This document shows positions 16,956 to 25,670 of a stretch of DNA of 64,000 nucleotides, piece after piece (within the stretch, counting starts at the first letter, position 1; each line of letters starts with the position of its first letter). The stretch spans positions 31,166 to 95,165 of the forward strand of contig JAFXQX010000017.1 in assembly GCA_017526745.1 (NCBI GenBank). Reading direction: 5' to 3'. The notes under the pieces were generated by a model. The model was not told the origin of the DNA. It made no database searches and was given only the letters and a program-made list of their open reading frames with translations. The DNA is from Lachnospiraceae bacterium (GTDB taxonomy: Bacteria; Bacillota; Clostridia; Lachnospirales; Lachnospiraceae). The position numbers were made by a program, and so were the translations under genes.

Positions 16956-18793
16956 TAAAAAAAAGAGAAGAAATACGAAATATTGCGATCATCGCGCACG
17001 TCGATCACGGCAAGACTACGCTTGTTGACGAACTTCTTAAACAAAGCGGGGTGTTCCGCGAGAACCAGGAAGTCGCCGAACGGGTGATGGATTCGAACGA
17101 TATAGAAAGAGAGCGCGGAATAACCATACTGTCGAAGAACACGGCGGTATCATACAAAAATGTCAAGATCAATATCGTTGACACGCCCGGACATGCCGAC
17201 TTCGGAGGAGAGGTCGAACGTGTTCTCAAGATGGTCGACGGAGCGGTCCTTGTCGTGGATGCATTTGAAGGCGTTATGCCCCAGACCAAGTTCGTACTGA
17301 AGAAGGCAATGACATTAAAACTTCCGGTTCTCGTATGCGTCAACAAGGTAGACCGTCCCGAAGCAAGGTGCGAGGAGGTCGTTGATGAAGTTCTTGAACT
17401 CTTCATGGATCTTGATGCAAGCGATGAACAGCTTGACTGCCCGTTCATATATGCATCCGCCAAGAACGGCATGAGCGGAAACGCACCGGATAAACTGGAA
17501 AACACGATGATCCCCCTGTTCGAGGCGATCGTTGATTATATACCCGCTCCCGAAGGGGATCCGGATGCCGGAACCCAGGTTCTGATCTCAACGATCGATT
17601 ACAACGAATATGTCGGAAGGATCGGTGTGGGCAAGGTAAGCAACGGATCGATAAAGATCAACCAGGACGTTGTGATCGTCAATCATCATGAACCCGACAA
17701 ACAGAAGAAGGTCAGGGTATCCGCCCTTTACGAGTATGACGGGCTTAACAAGGTCAATGTCAAGGAAGCCACGATAGGTTCGATAGTTGCCGTATCGGGC
17801 ATCAGCGACATACATATCGGGGATACCATCTGTGATCCGGAACAGATCGAACCGATCCCGTTCCAGAAGATCTCCGAGCCTACGATCTCCATGAACTTCA
17901 TGGTAAACGATTCGCCGCTTGCGGGACAGGAAGGTAAGTTCGTAACATCAAGGCACATACGTGAGCGCCTGTTCAAGGAACTTAATACCGACGTTTCGCT
18001 CCGCGTTGAGGAGACCGAGTCTACCGATTCCTTCAAAGTTTCCGGAAGAGGGGAACTGCATCTGTCTGTTCTTATCGAGAACATGCGCCGCGAAGGATAT
18101 GAGTTCGCGGTCAGCAAAGCGGAAGTGCTCTACCGCACGGATTCGAAAGGACGAAAGTGCGAGCCCATGGAGATCGCTTATATAGATGTCCCCGAAGATC
18201 TTGCGGGTACCGTTATAGAAAAACTCGGATCACGCAAGGGCGAACTTCAGAATATGATGCCGATCACCGGAGGATACACCAGGCTGGAGTTTTCCATACC
18301 GGCAAGAGGTCTTATCGGATACAGGGGAGAGTTCCTTACCGATACGAAAGGTGAAGGCATAATCAATACCGTATTTGACGAATACGCACCGTATAAGGGC
18401 GATATCCAGTTCCGCCACCAGGGCAGCATCATAGCTTTTGAAACGGGCGAGTCGGTAACCTACGGACTGTTCCAGGCCCAGGAGAGAGGAACGCTGTTTA
18501 TCGGACCCGGCGAGAAGGTATACTCGGGAATGGTAATAGGCCAGACAGGCAAGACCGAGGATGTCGAGATCAATGTATGCAAGAGCAAGCACCTTACCAA
18601 TACGAGATCGTCGGGAGCGGATGAGGCGCTCCGTCTCAGTCCCCCGAAGATCCTGTCGTTAGAGCAGGCTCTTGAATTCATCGATACGGATGAACTTCTG
18701 GAGATCACGCCCGAAACGCTCAGGATCCGCAAAAAGATACTCGATCCTACCCTGCGCAAACGTGCTGCATTCGCACAGAAGAAAGATCAATAA
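16952..18793 (+). CDS. typA: Ribosome-associated GTPase TypA/BipA
   Basis: 613 residues; translational GTPase of the EF-G family. G1 AHVDHGKTT, the effector-loop RERGIT, G3 DTPGHADF and G4 NKVD are all intact; EF-Tu domain II, EF-G III- and V-like domains and the BipA-specific C-terminal domain follow. Length matches the family. BipA assists 50S assembly and stress translation. It shares an ATGA overlap with mgtE and is followed by a new promoter at 18822. Confidence 0.96.
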   Translation: MIKKREEIRNIAIIAHVDHGKTTLVDELLKQSGVFRENQEVAERVMDSNDIERERGITILSKNTAVSYKNVKINIVDTPGHADFGGEVERVLKMVDGAVLVVDAFEGVMPQTKFVLKKAMTLKLPVLVCVNKVDRPEARCEEVVDEVLELFMDLDASDEQLDCPFIYASAKNGMSGNAPDKLENTMIPLFEAIVDYIPAPEGDPDAGTQVLISTIDYNEYVGRIGVGKVSNGSIKINQDVVIVNHHEPDKQKKVRVSALYEYDGLNKVNVKEATIGSIVAVSGISDIHIGDTICDPEQIEPIPFQKISEPTISMNFMVNDSPLAGQEGKFVTSRHIRERLFKELNTDVSLRVEETESTDSFKVSGRGELHLSVLIENMRREGYEFAVSKAEVLYRTDSKGRKCEPMEIAYIDVPEDLAGTVIEKLGSRKGELQNMMPITGGYTRLEFSIPARGLIGYRGEFLTDTKGEGIINTVFDEYAPYKGDIQFRHQGSIIAFETGESVTYGLFQAQERGTLFIGPGEKVYSGMVIGQTGKTEDVEINVCKSKHLTNTRSSGADEALRLSPPKILSLEQALEFIDTDELLEITPETLRIRKKILDPTLRKRAAFAQKKDQ

Positions 18794-18798
18794 ACATA

Positions 18799-18827
18799 AA
18801 GACAATTCGCAGCTATTTATGTATAAT
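18799..18827 (+). promoter_or_regulatory. Probable promoter for the CheX-like gene
   Basis: TATAAT at 18822-18827 with AAGACA at 18799-18804, 17-base spacer. The -10 is perfect, the -35 matches 4 of 6. The gene's AAAAGGAG ribosome binding site follows. Confidence 0.55.
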
Positions 18828-18857
18828 ATGATTTGGGGATCATAAAAAGGAGAAGAT

Positions 18858-19754
18858 ATGTTTGCGAATATTTTTGGAAGTTACCTTGTCAGAAAGAACA
18901 TTATCACCGAGGATGAATTCCTGACGATCAAGATGGAGATCGACAGGACCAGAGTCAAGCTTGGCCTTATCGCCGTATCTGAAAAGCTCATGACAGAGGC
19001 TCAGGCGGAAGAGATCAACATGAAGCAGCAGCTCATGGACAAGAAATTCGGTGATATCGCGATCTCTCTCGGATACCTTACCTCAGCCCAGGTTGACAGG
19101 CTTTTAAGCCTGCAGGGAAACGAATACATGCGTTTCTGTCAGAGTGCGGTTGATAAGGAGATAATGACATTAGAACAGATAGAAGGGGCACTCGATTATT
19201 ACAAGAAAGAGAACGGGTTTACCTTCTCTGATATGGAGGATATCAAGTCCGGTGATGTTGACAGGATCCTTCCTCTGTTCCTTCCGGATATACCGGACGG
19301 ACCGTTCAAGGATCTGATGGCTCTTACGTTCAGATGCATCAACCGTCTTGCATCTGATGACATCTCGATCAAGAGAGGATATACGACACTGTCATACCGT
19401 ACAGGAGCCGTAGCGAGCCAGGAGATAGTCGGAGACTATTATGTTACGACGGCATTTTCCGGAGATGATAAAGGCATTCTGGCGATCGCGGAAGCCTTTG
19501 CCAAGCAGTTTTTCGATGAGGTGGACGTGAACGCGCTTGATTCGGTCGGCGAGTTCATCAACATCTGTGACGGACTGTTCACGACGGCAGCAAGTCTTGA
19601 AGGAATGAACCTCAATCTTATGCCGCCCAGGCTTTCAAAGGACCCGATGGAGATAAACGGTTCCATGATAGTGGTCATACCGATATTCATCAACCAGCAG
19701 CCGCTTGACTGGGTTGTCAGTCTCGGTAAGATGACCGAAATAAAAGAGAATTAA
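18858..19754 (+). CDS. CheX-like phosphatase domain with N-terminal MshEN-like repeats
   Basis: 298 residues. Residues 1-90 hold three related helical repeats, FGSYLVRKNIITEDEF, KLGLIAVSEKLMTEAQ and KFGDIAISLGYLTSAQ, with the spacing of MshEN / type II secretion ATPase N-domains; MshEN domains bind c-di-GMP, though the consensus here is incomplete (no leading Arg-Leu-Gly). Residues 145-298 resemble CheX/CheC: GEFINICDGLFTTAAS supplies the E-x2-N motif (Glu232, Asn235) that in CheX dephosphorylates CheY-P. It stands alone between typA and dapA. The likely partners are the receiver proteins elsewhere in the window, by inference. Confidence 0.8.
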   Translation: MFANIFGSYLVRKNIITEDEFLTIKMEIDRTRVKLGLIAVSEKLMTEAQAEEINMKQQLMDKKFGDIAISLGYLTSAQVDRLLSLQGNEYMRFCQSAVDKEIMTLEQIEGALDYYKKENGFTFSDMEDIKSGDVDRILPLFLPDIPDGPFKDLMALTFRCINRLASDDISIKRGYTTLSYRTGAVASQEIVGDYYVTTAFSGDDKGILAIAEAFAKQFFDEVDVNALDSVGEFINICDGLFTTAASLEGMNLNLMPPRLSKDPMEINGSMIVVIPIFINQQPLDWVVSLGKMTEIKEN

Positions 19755-19781
19755 ACTTTGACATAAACGGAGGTAAAGATC

Positions 19782-20666
19782 ATGTCTGTTTTTAAAGGAG
19801 CAGCCGTAGCAATATGTACACCTTTCCATGCTAACGGCGAGGTGGATTATGACAGGTTCAGGGAGCAGATCGAGTACCAGATAGAAAACGGTACCGATGC
19901 TATCGTTGTTTGCGGAACTACAGGAGAGGCTTCGTGCCTGTCACATGAAGAGCATCTTGAATGCATCAAGTTCTGTGCGGATGTTGTGGATCACAGGATA
20001 CCTGTTATTGCAGGCACCGGTTCCAACTGCACCGAGACCGCGATCTACTTGTCGCAGGAAGCAGAGAAGTCCGGTGTTGACGCCCTTCTCGTCGTTACGC
20101 CTTATTACAACAAGTCAACACAGAAGGGGCTGATCGAGCACTTTACGATGGTTGCCGAAAGCGTCAGCCTTCCGATCATACTCTACAATGTTCCGGGAAG
20201 AACGGGATGCAATATCCTGCCTCAGACGGCCGCAACGCTTGTTGAGACCGTACCCAACATCGTAGGCATCAAGGAGGCGAGCGGCAACATCTCTCAGATC
20301 GCAAAACTGATGAGCCTTTGCGGCAACAAGATAGAACTGTACTCCGGTAACGATGACCAGATCGTTCCGATCATGGCTCTCGGAGGGATTGGTGTTATCT
20401 CGGTCCTTTCAAACGTTGCACCGAGAAAGACACATGATATCTGCCAGGCGTTTTTCGATAACGACCCGGCGCTTGCAGCAAAGAGACAGCTTGACGCAAT
20501 ACCCCTTTGCAACGCTCTTTTCTGCGAGGTCAATCCCATTCCGGTCAAGAAAGCCCTTGAGCTTCAGGGAAGGGACAGGGGAGTTCTCCGCCGTCCGCTT
20601 CGCGAGATGGAAGAGGATAACGTCAAGGTCCTTAGCAAGGCGATGGAAGAGTACGGGGTGCTGTGA
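19782..20666 (+). CDS. dapA: 4-hydroxy-tetrahydrodipicolinate synthase
   Basis: 294 residues; condenses pyruvate with aspartate semialdehyde, the first committed step of lysine/diaminopimelate synthesis. TIM-barrel motifs: GTTGEASCL, YYNKSTQKG, the ILYNVPGRTG strand with the catalytic Tyr, and VGIKEASG holding the Schiff-base Lys. GGAGGT precedes the ATG. Its stop overlaps the dapB start by 4 bases. Confidence 0.97.
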   Translation: MSVFKGAAVAICTPFHANGEVDYDRFREQIEYQIENGTDAIVVCGTTGEASCLSHEEHLECIKFCADVVDHRIPVIAGTGSNCTETAIYLSQEAEKSGVDALLVVTPYYNKSTQKGLIEHFTMVAESVSLPIILYNVPGRTGCNILPQTAATLVETVPNIVGIKEASGNISQIAKLMSLCGNKIELYSGNDDQIVPIMALGGIGVISVLSNVAPRKTHDICQAFFDNDPALAAKRQLDAIPLCNALFCEVNPIPVKKALELQGRDRGVLRRPLREMEEDNVKVLSKAMEEYGVL

Positions 20667-21421
20667 TGGTTTCCATGATCATGCACGGCTGCAACGGCCG
20701 TATGGGACAGATGATAGCGGATATCGTATCGACGGATCCCGATATTGAGATAGTTGCCGGAGTTGATATCAATACCGAGCAAAGATCCACGTTTGGCGTT
20801 GTCGACAGCATAGATAAAGTAAGCGAAAAGGCCGATGTCGTTGTTGATTTCGGCCATGCCTCGGCGGTAGACAAGGTTATAGACTGGTGCGTGGAAAAGA
20901 ACATTCCGCTTGTTGAATGTACTACCGGACTGTCGGACGAGACCATCGCAAAGCTTAACGATGCTTCAAAAAAGACTGCCATGTTCAAATCGGCAAACAT
21001 GAGTCTAGGCATCAACATCATCCAGAAAGTTCTTTCGGAAGTATCGTCAAAGCTCGTTGATGCCGGTTTTGATGTGGAGATAGTCGAAAAGCACCACAGG
21101 ACCAAGCTTGACGCTCCGTCCGGAACGGCGCTCGCACTTGCCGATTCGGTAAATGACAGCCTTGCATCACGTAAGGATTATGTCTTTGACAGATCCGGCA
21201 GAAGAATGGTAAGACCTGACACGGAGATCGGCATCAGTGCCGTAAGAGGCGGTACCATTGTCGGCGACCATGATGTCATATTTGCAGGCCGCGATGAGGT
21301 CGTAACGTTTTCACACGTTGCATACTCCAGAGCCGTATTTGCAAAGGGCGCTGTAGAGGCAGCAAAGTATGTTTCCGGAAAAGGCCCCGGGATGTACTCT
21401 ATGTCGGATGTGCTCGGATGA
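20663..21421 (+). CDS. dapB: 4-hydroxy-tetrahydrodipicolinate reductase
   Basis: 252 residues; NAD(P)H-dependent second step of the diaminopimelate branch. The nucleotide-binding loop is HGCNGRMGQ near the N terminus, and the substrate site is EKHHRTKLDAPSGTA with catalytic His and Lys. It is slightly shorter than E. coli DapB but complete, and is coupled to dapA by an ATGA-type overlap. Confidence 0.97.
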   Translation: MMVSMIMHGCNGRMGQMIADIVSTDPDIEIVAGVDINTEQRSTFGVVDSIDKVSEKADVVVDFGHASAVDKVIDWCVEKNIPLVECTTGLSDETIAKLNDASKKTAMFKSANMSLGINIIQKVLSEVSSKLVDAGFDVEIVEKHHRTKLDAPSGTALALADSVNDSLASRKDYVFDRSGRRMVRPDTEIGISAVRGGTIVGDHDVIFAGRDEVVTFSHVAYSRAVFAKGAVEAAKYVSGKGPGMYSMSDVLG

Positions 21422-21429
21422 GGATATAA

Positions 21430-22200
21430 ATGGAATTTCGCCCGTGCATCGACATACACAACGGTAAGGTCAAGCAGATAGTAGGATCATCGGTTTCCGA
21501 TTCATCCGATTTTGTCACAGAGAATTTTTCGACCGATAAAGGGGCCGCATATTATGCCGGGCTTTACAGATCAAAGGGCCTTTCGGGCGGTCACGTGATA
21601 ATCCTTGATAAGAAGGGAAGCAGCAGTTACGCCGCCTCAAAGCAGCAGGCATTTGCGGCATTTGCCGCCTACCCGGAACACCTGATGGCCGGTGGCGGCA
21701 TAGATGATAAGAATGCAAAAGAGTTTCTCGATGCCGGGGCAAGCCACGTGATAGTAACGAGCTTCGTCTTCTCGGACGGAGCCGTGAATATGGCAAACCT
21801 TGAGGCGATAAATGATGCTGCGGGAACAGACAGACTCGTACTGGACTTGAGCTGCAAAAAGACCGAAAAAGGTTATCTTGTTGCAACAAACAGATGGCAG
21901 CAGCTGACCGGCGTTATGGTTGACGAAGATCTCTTTAAGAGGCTTTCGGACTACTGTGACGAATTCCTCGTCCATGCGGTCGATATGGAAGGCAGATCAC
22001 AGGGCATCGATGAGGATCTGATCACAATACTTGCCTCTTCGCCAAAGAGCGTATGTTATGCGGGAGGCATTTCATCATACACTGATATAGAGCGAATTAA
22101 GCAACTCGGAAAAGGTTCGGTCAATTTTACGGTAGGTTCCCGTCTCGATATATTCGGGGGTGACCTTTGCATGGAGGAGATCATCGCGTGTACACTGTAA
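21430..22200 (+). CDS. hisA: Eukaryotic-type ProFAR isomerase (HisA/HIS6 family)
   Basis: 256 residues. MEFRPCIDIHNGKVKQIVG at the start and the overall pattern match the HIS6 branch of phosphoribosylformimino-AICAR-ribotide isomerases rather than ordinary bacterial HisA. TIM-barrel features include LMAGGGIDDKNA, LDLSCKK and VCYAGGISSYTDIE, the last being the second phosphate-binding repeat. It catalyses step four of histidine biosynthesis. It follows dapB by 8 bases and is not next to other his genes here. Confidence 0.9.
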   Translation: MEFRPCIDIHNGKVKQIVGSSVSDSSDFVTENFSTDKGAAYYAGLYRSKGLSGGHVIILDKKGSSSYAASKQQAFAAFAAYPEHLMAGGGIDDKNAKEFLDAGASHVIVTSFVFSDGAVNMANLEAINDAAGTDRLVLDLSCKKTEKGYLVATNRWQQLTGVMVDEDLFKRLSDYCDEFLVHAVDMEGRSQGIDEDLITILASSPKSVCYAGGISSYTDIERIKQLGKGSVNFTVGSRLDIFGGDLCMEEIIACTL

Positions 22201-23417
22201 TGATCATCGACGACAACAATACCGAGCTTCTCGTCGCAACAAAAGCGCTGGAGAAGATATATAAGATCGTTGACATGGACAATCCCAAGGCAGCGTTGCA
22301 GCGCCTTGCCAAGACAACGGTCATGCCTGACTTTATCCTTCTCGATGTTGCCATGCCCGGAATAAACGGGTTTGATTTCATCATGCGCCTTAAGGCGAGC
22401 GAGAAGACCAAGAACATTCCGGTCCTGTTCATCTCGGGTGACAAGGAGAACACGACTGAAATGGAGGCGTACAGGCTCGGCGCCGTTGATTTTATCCGCA
22501 AGCCCATCATTCCCGATCTTCTGCGCAAACGCATGGAGCTTCAGGCTAATGTTCTCGAGTACAAGACTCAGATGAACTCGTACAATTCCCAGCTTCAGCA
22601 GGCCGCAAGTTTCCAGGCCAGGAATGCCATGAACCTGGAGTATTTCATCATAGGCATAATCACCGACCTGATCTCCCAGAAAGACCCCTATACCGGAATG
22701 CATACGATATGCGTCAGCAGATATATGGAGATACTTCTTCGCGAAATGCTGCTGTCAGGGGTAAACTACGGAATAGATCCCAATGATTTTGAACTGATAC
22801 TGCTCAGTTCTCGTCTGCATGACATGGGAAAGATCGGTGTTCCTGATGCGGTCCTTTCCAAGGTCGGCAAATACACCGATGAAGAGTTTGCGATGATGAA
22901 AAGTCATACGACGATGGCTGCGGCCGCCATTCAGAAGTATGCGTATCTTCTGCCCAACAACAAGTTCCTGTATTATACCTTCCAGATGGCAAAATACCAT
23001 CATGAGAGAGTGGACGGAAACGGATATCCCGATAGGCTTGCCGGTGCCAATATCCCGATCCTTGCCAGGATACTAGCGGTTGCGGATGTTTATGACGGAC
23101 TGGTCGCCGAGAGGAGTTACAAGAAGGCCAAGACGCATGAGGAGGCTTACAACATCATCACGCAGGGAGCGGGTGTTCAGTTCGATCCGCAGGTCGTTGC
23201 GGCATTCCAGCGCGTTCACATGGATATACATGAGGCTTCTGTCAACATAGAAGCGCAGATGCAGCAAAACATCGCCATGTCGCAGCAGATCATGAGCCAG
23301 CAGATGGCAAGTGCGAACAGGGGACGTGAGAACTCTCAGATGGACGAAGTTGCCAGACAGGCGGAGGCAGTCAGACAGGATATCAAGAAAAGACTCATGG
23401 AGAAGGGTAATCAATAA
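22188..23417 (+). CDS. Response regulator with HD-GYP domain (c-di-GMP phosphodiesterase)
   Basis: 409 residues from GTG 22188, chosen because GGAGGA lies about 11 bases upstream and the receiver domain needs the YTVMIIDDN strand; it overlaps the hisA end by 13 bases. The receiver (1-125) has DD, the phosphorylatable Asp in ILLDVAMPGING, and Lys in IRKPI. The HD-GYP domain (about 160-340) has LHDMGKIG, HHERVDGNGYPD and DVYDGL, the full metal and GYP set, so it should hydrolyse c-di-GMP. The C-terminal 70 residues are Gln/Met/Ala-rich. It probably links a phosphorelay to c-di-GMP pools. Confidence 0.93.
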   Translation: MYTVMIIDDNNTELLVATKALEKIYKIVDMDNPKAALQRLAKTTVMPDFILLDVAMPGINGFDFIMRLKASEKTKNIPVLFISGDKENTTEMEAYRLGAVDFIRKPIIPDLLRKRMELQANVLEYKTQMNSYNSQLQQAASFQARNAMNLEYFIIGIITDLISQKDPYTGMHTICVSRYMEILLREMLLSGVNYGIDPNDFELILLSSRLHDMGKIGVPDAVLSKVGKYTDEEFAMMKSHTTMAAAAIQKYAYLLPNNKFLYYTFQMAKYHHERVDGNGYPDRLAGANIPILARILAVADVYDGLVAERSYKKAKTHEEAYNIITQGAGVQFDPQVVAAFQRVHMDIHEASVNIEAQMQQNIAMSQQIMSQQMASANRGRENSQMDEVARQAEAVRQDIKKRLMEKGNQ

Positions 23418-23444
23418 AAAGGAACCGCAATAACGGTTCCTTTT
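23417..23444. terminator. Bidirectional terminator between HD-GYP gene and csp
   Basis: AAAAGGAACCG (23417-23427) and CGGTTCCTTTT (23434-23444) with loop CAATAA. It has a T-run on the plus strand and, in the reverse direction, a T-rich stretch, so it can serve both convergent genes. Confidence 0.88.
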
Positions 23445-23477
23445 CTATAATCTCAATACACAGATGGGTCTGGGAGA

Positions 23478-23675
23478 TTATAACTTTGTTACGTTTGTTG
23501 CCTGAGGGCCTTTTTCTCCGTTAACCACATCAAACTCAACTGAAGCGCCTTCGTCAAGAGACTTGAAGCCTTCCATGTTAAGTCCCGAGTAGTGTACGAA
23601 TACGTCATTGCCCTGTTCGTCGCAGATGAATCCGTAACCCTTCTGGTTGTTAAACCACTTTACTGTACCTTTCAT
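23478..23675 (-). CDS. csp: Cold-shock protein (CspA family)
   Basis: 65 residues, the standard size of a one-domain OB-fold RNA chaperone. [17 protein letters not shown] contains RNP1 (KGYGFI) and VFVHY is RNP2; the ending GPQATNV is typical. The minus-strand ribosome binding site CGGAGGT is followed by an untranslated leader of about 50 bases. It destabilises mRNA secondary structure. Confidence 0.97.
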   Translation of the reverse strand: MKGTVKWFNNQKGYGFICDEQGNDVFVHYSGLNMEGFKSLDEGASVEFDVVNGEKGPQATNVTKL

Positions 23676-23732
23676 TGCAGATACCTCCGAAAAAAATAAA
23701 AAAATGAAACAAGTGCATTGCGCACTATCGAA

Positions 23733-23761
23733 ATACTAGCACATAGACTTTCAAAAGTAAA
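23733..23761 (-). promoter_or_regulatory. Promoter of csp
   Basis: On the minus strand TTTACT (23761-23756) and TAGTAT (23738-23733) are 17 bases apart. The start point near 23726 leaves a leader of about 50 bases containing an A/T-rich tract. Confidence 0.7.
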
Positions 23762-23831
23762 TAAAAAAGTTTGAAAAAAGCCTTATATAATAGTAAAATT
23801 TAATACGTATGCAGTAAAGGAGAAACATATT

Positions 23832-24890
23832 ATGAAGAAAGTACTCAACTATATTTTTATAGACGGTCTTTCTGGGATGGCACTGGGTCTTTTTGCCACT
23901 CTGATAATCGGAACCATCATCAAACAGGTCGGATCGTATATCCCGGGTCCGGTCGGATCGTATCTGATCGTGACCGGGCAGATAGCCAGCAGCATAACAG
24001 GTGCCGGGATCGGCTGCGGTGTTGCCGTAAAGTTTAAGGAAAAACCGCTTGTGATATTCTCAGCCGCAGTCTGCGGAATGATCGGAGCATTTGCGGCAAA
24101 CATCATATCGGGCAGCATTCTGGTCGAGGGCGTGATCAATTACAAAGGCCCCGGCGAGCCGCTCGGTGCTTACATAGCCGCTCTTACCGGGATCACGATC
24201 GGCAGGCTTGTTGCCGGAAAGACCAAGCTCGATATACTTGTAACACCTTCCGTAACGATCCTTTCCGGAGCATTTGCCGGTATACTGCTGGGACCTCCGA
24301 TATCCGGATTCATGACATGGCTCGGCAGCATAGTTAACTGGAGTACCGAAAGACAGCCGTTTCTTATGGGGATACTCGTATCCGTGATAATGGGAATGGT
24401 CCTGACGCTTCCGATAAGCTCGGCTGCTCTCGGACTGATACTGAACCTTTCCGGTCTTGCGGCAGGCGCAGCGACAGTCGGATGCTGTGCCAACATGATC
24501 GGATTTGCTGTAGCATCTTTTCGCGAGAACGGATGGGGAGGACTCTTTGCCCAGGGTATCGGAACCAGCATGCTTCAGGTTCCCAACATCATGAAGAAAC
24601 CGGTGATATGGCTTCCGGCTGTCATTACCTCGGCAATCCTCGGTCCCGTAGCAACGTTGGTGTTTGGAATGACTAACAACGCGACCGGTTCCGGAATGGG
24701 GACGAGCGGTCTCGTGGGACAGCTTATGACATATCAGGACATGACGGCATCCGAGCCGCCGTATCTTGTTATCATAAAGATCCTTGCATTGCACTTTATC
24801 CTTCCCGCACTTCTTTCGCTGGGAATATCGGAGTTCATGAGAAAACGCGGCCTGATCAAATCGGGAGATATGAAGCTTGATCTGGAATAA
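23832..24890 (+). CDS. PTS EIIC-like membrane protein (PTS_EIIC_2 family)
   Basis: 352 residues with about 9-10 hydrophobic segments and Gly-rich loops (GAGIGCGVAVKFKEKP, GTSGLVGQ). The pattern matches the PTS_EIIC_2 family of IIC-like proteins, which occur without IIA and IIB partners; none is encoded nearby, so substrate and energy coupling are unknown. AAAGGAG precedes the ATG. Its last 14 bases overlap the start of the next gene. Confidence 0.82.
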   Translation: MKKVLNYIFIDGLSGMALGLFATLIIGTIIKQVGSYIPGPVGSYLIVTGQIASSITGAGIGCGVAVKFKEKPLVIFSAAVCGMIGAFAANIISGSILVEGVINYKGPGEPLGAYIAALTGITIGRLVAGKTKLDILVTPSVTILSGAFAGILLGPPISGFMTWLGSIVNWSTERQPFLMGILVSVIMGMVLTLPISSAALGLILNLSGLAAGAATVGCCANMIGFAVASFRENGWGGLFAQGIGTSMLQVPNIMKKPVIWLPAVITSAILGPVATLVFGMTNNATGSGMGTSGLVGQLMTYQDMTASEPPYLVIIKILALHFILPALLSLGISEFMRKRGLIKSGDMKLDLE

Positions 24891-25659
24891 AACAAAAAAA
24901 GAAAATGTCAAAAGAGCCGAGACGAAGAAGCTGACCACGGGCTTTACGGTACTGCTCATCCCGAATTCGTCGGACGCCGCCAAAACCATCGAGATGTCGT
25001 TCGACAGGATCCTTCAGGTATTTACCGCTGCGGTCGCCGTTGCGATTATCATTATCGGACTTGTCATATCGATGATGGTCCATAATCACAAACTGAAGAA
25101 AACGATCGAGGAAGCAAGGGCAGATGTGACTGAGCTTACCGAGACGAATACGGCTCTTGAGGATAAGATCACATCCTTGAATGAACAGATAGATGCCGAC
25201 AGAGAGGTGTTCTCCAAGATCGAAGATACCATATCCAAGAAGGAGGAGGAAGTGGCCGCTCTTTCGGAAGAGGCTGCCATTCCGGGCGAGGTTCCCATAA
25301 AGAATGCCGATGCCATTCTTGTTGAAGATCCGTATGCCGACTCAGAAGGCGGAGCGACGATGGGACTGGTATTTTCCACCGTAAAGGGTGCTCTTGTTGT
25401 CGCGGCCGGCGACGGGGAAGTGATCCATGTTGATTCGGATGATGAGAACCCGTTTTATAAAAAGGGGATCGTTGTCGATCACGGTAACGGATATATAACA
25501 TACTACAGACTGAACGGAGAGGTCTCTGTTGAGGAAGGTGCACGTGTATCACGGCAGGATGTGATGGCAGTGCTCGATAATGATGGATATGTTGCTTACG
25601 AGGTCAAGAAGGACGGCGAATTCGTCGATCCGGCAGGCCTGCTTGGCAACAGCAACTGA
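24877..25659 (+). CDS. Membrane-anchored coiled-coil protein with degenerate M23 (LytM) domain
   Basis: 260 residues. Start TTG at 24877 behind GGGAGA. One TM segment at about 47-70 is followed by a coiled coil (75-135) and a LytM-like beta domain (about 165-255). The strand GIVVDHGNGYITYY is M23-like, but the zinc-binding H-x3-D and H-x-H are missing: the latter region reads VAYEVKKDG. It is therefore probably not an active endopeptidase but a scaffold or activator in the manner of EnvC/NlpD-type proteins. It lies 11 bases upstream of a bactofilin gene, a pairing known from cell-shape loci. Confidence 0.85.
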   Translation: MIWNKTKKENVKRAETKKLTTGFTVLLIPNSSDAAKTIEMSFDRILQVFTAAVAVAIIIIGLVISMMVHNHKLKKTIEEARADVTELTETNTALEDKITSLNEQIDADREVFSKIEDTISKKEEEVAALSEEAAIPGEVPIKNADAILVEDPYADSEGGATMGLVFSTVKGALVVAAGDGEVIHVDSDDENPFYKKGIVVDHGNGYITYYRLNGEVSVEEGARVSRQDVMAVLDNDGYVAYEVKKDGEFVDPAGLLGNSN

Positions 25660-25670
25660 AGAGGTATCAT

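Noticed and set aside
24877..25659. Active M23 endopeptidase
   Set aside because: The H-x3-D and H-x-H zinc ligands are missing.
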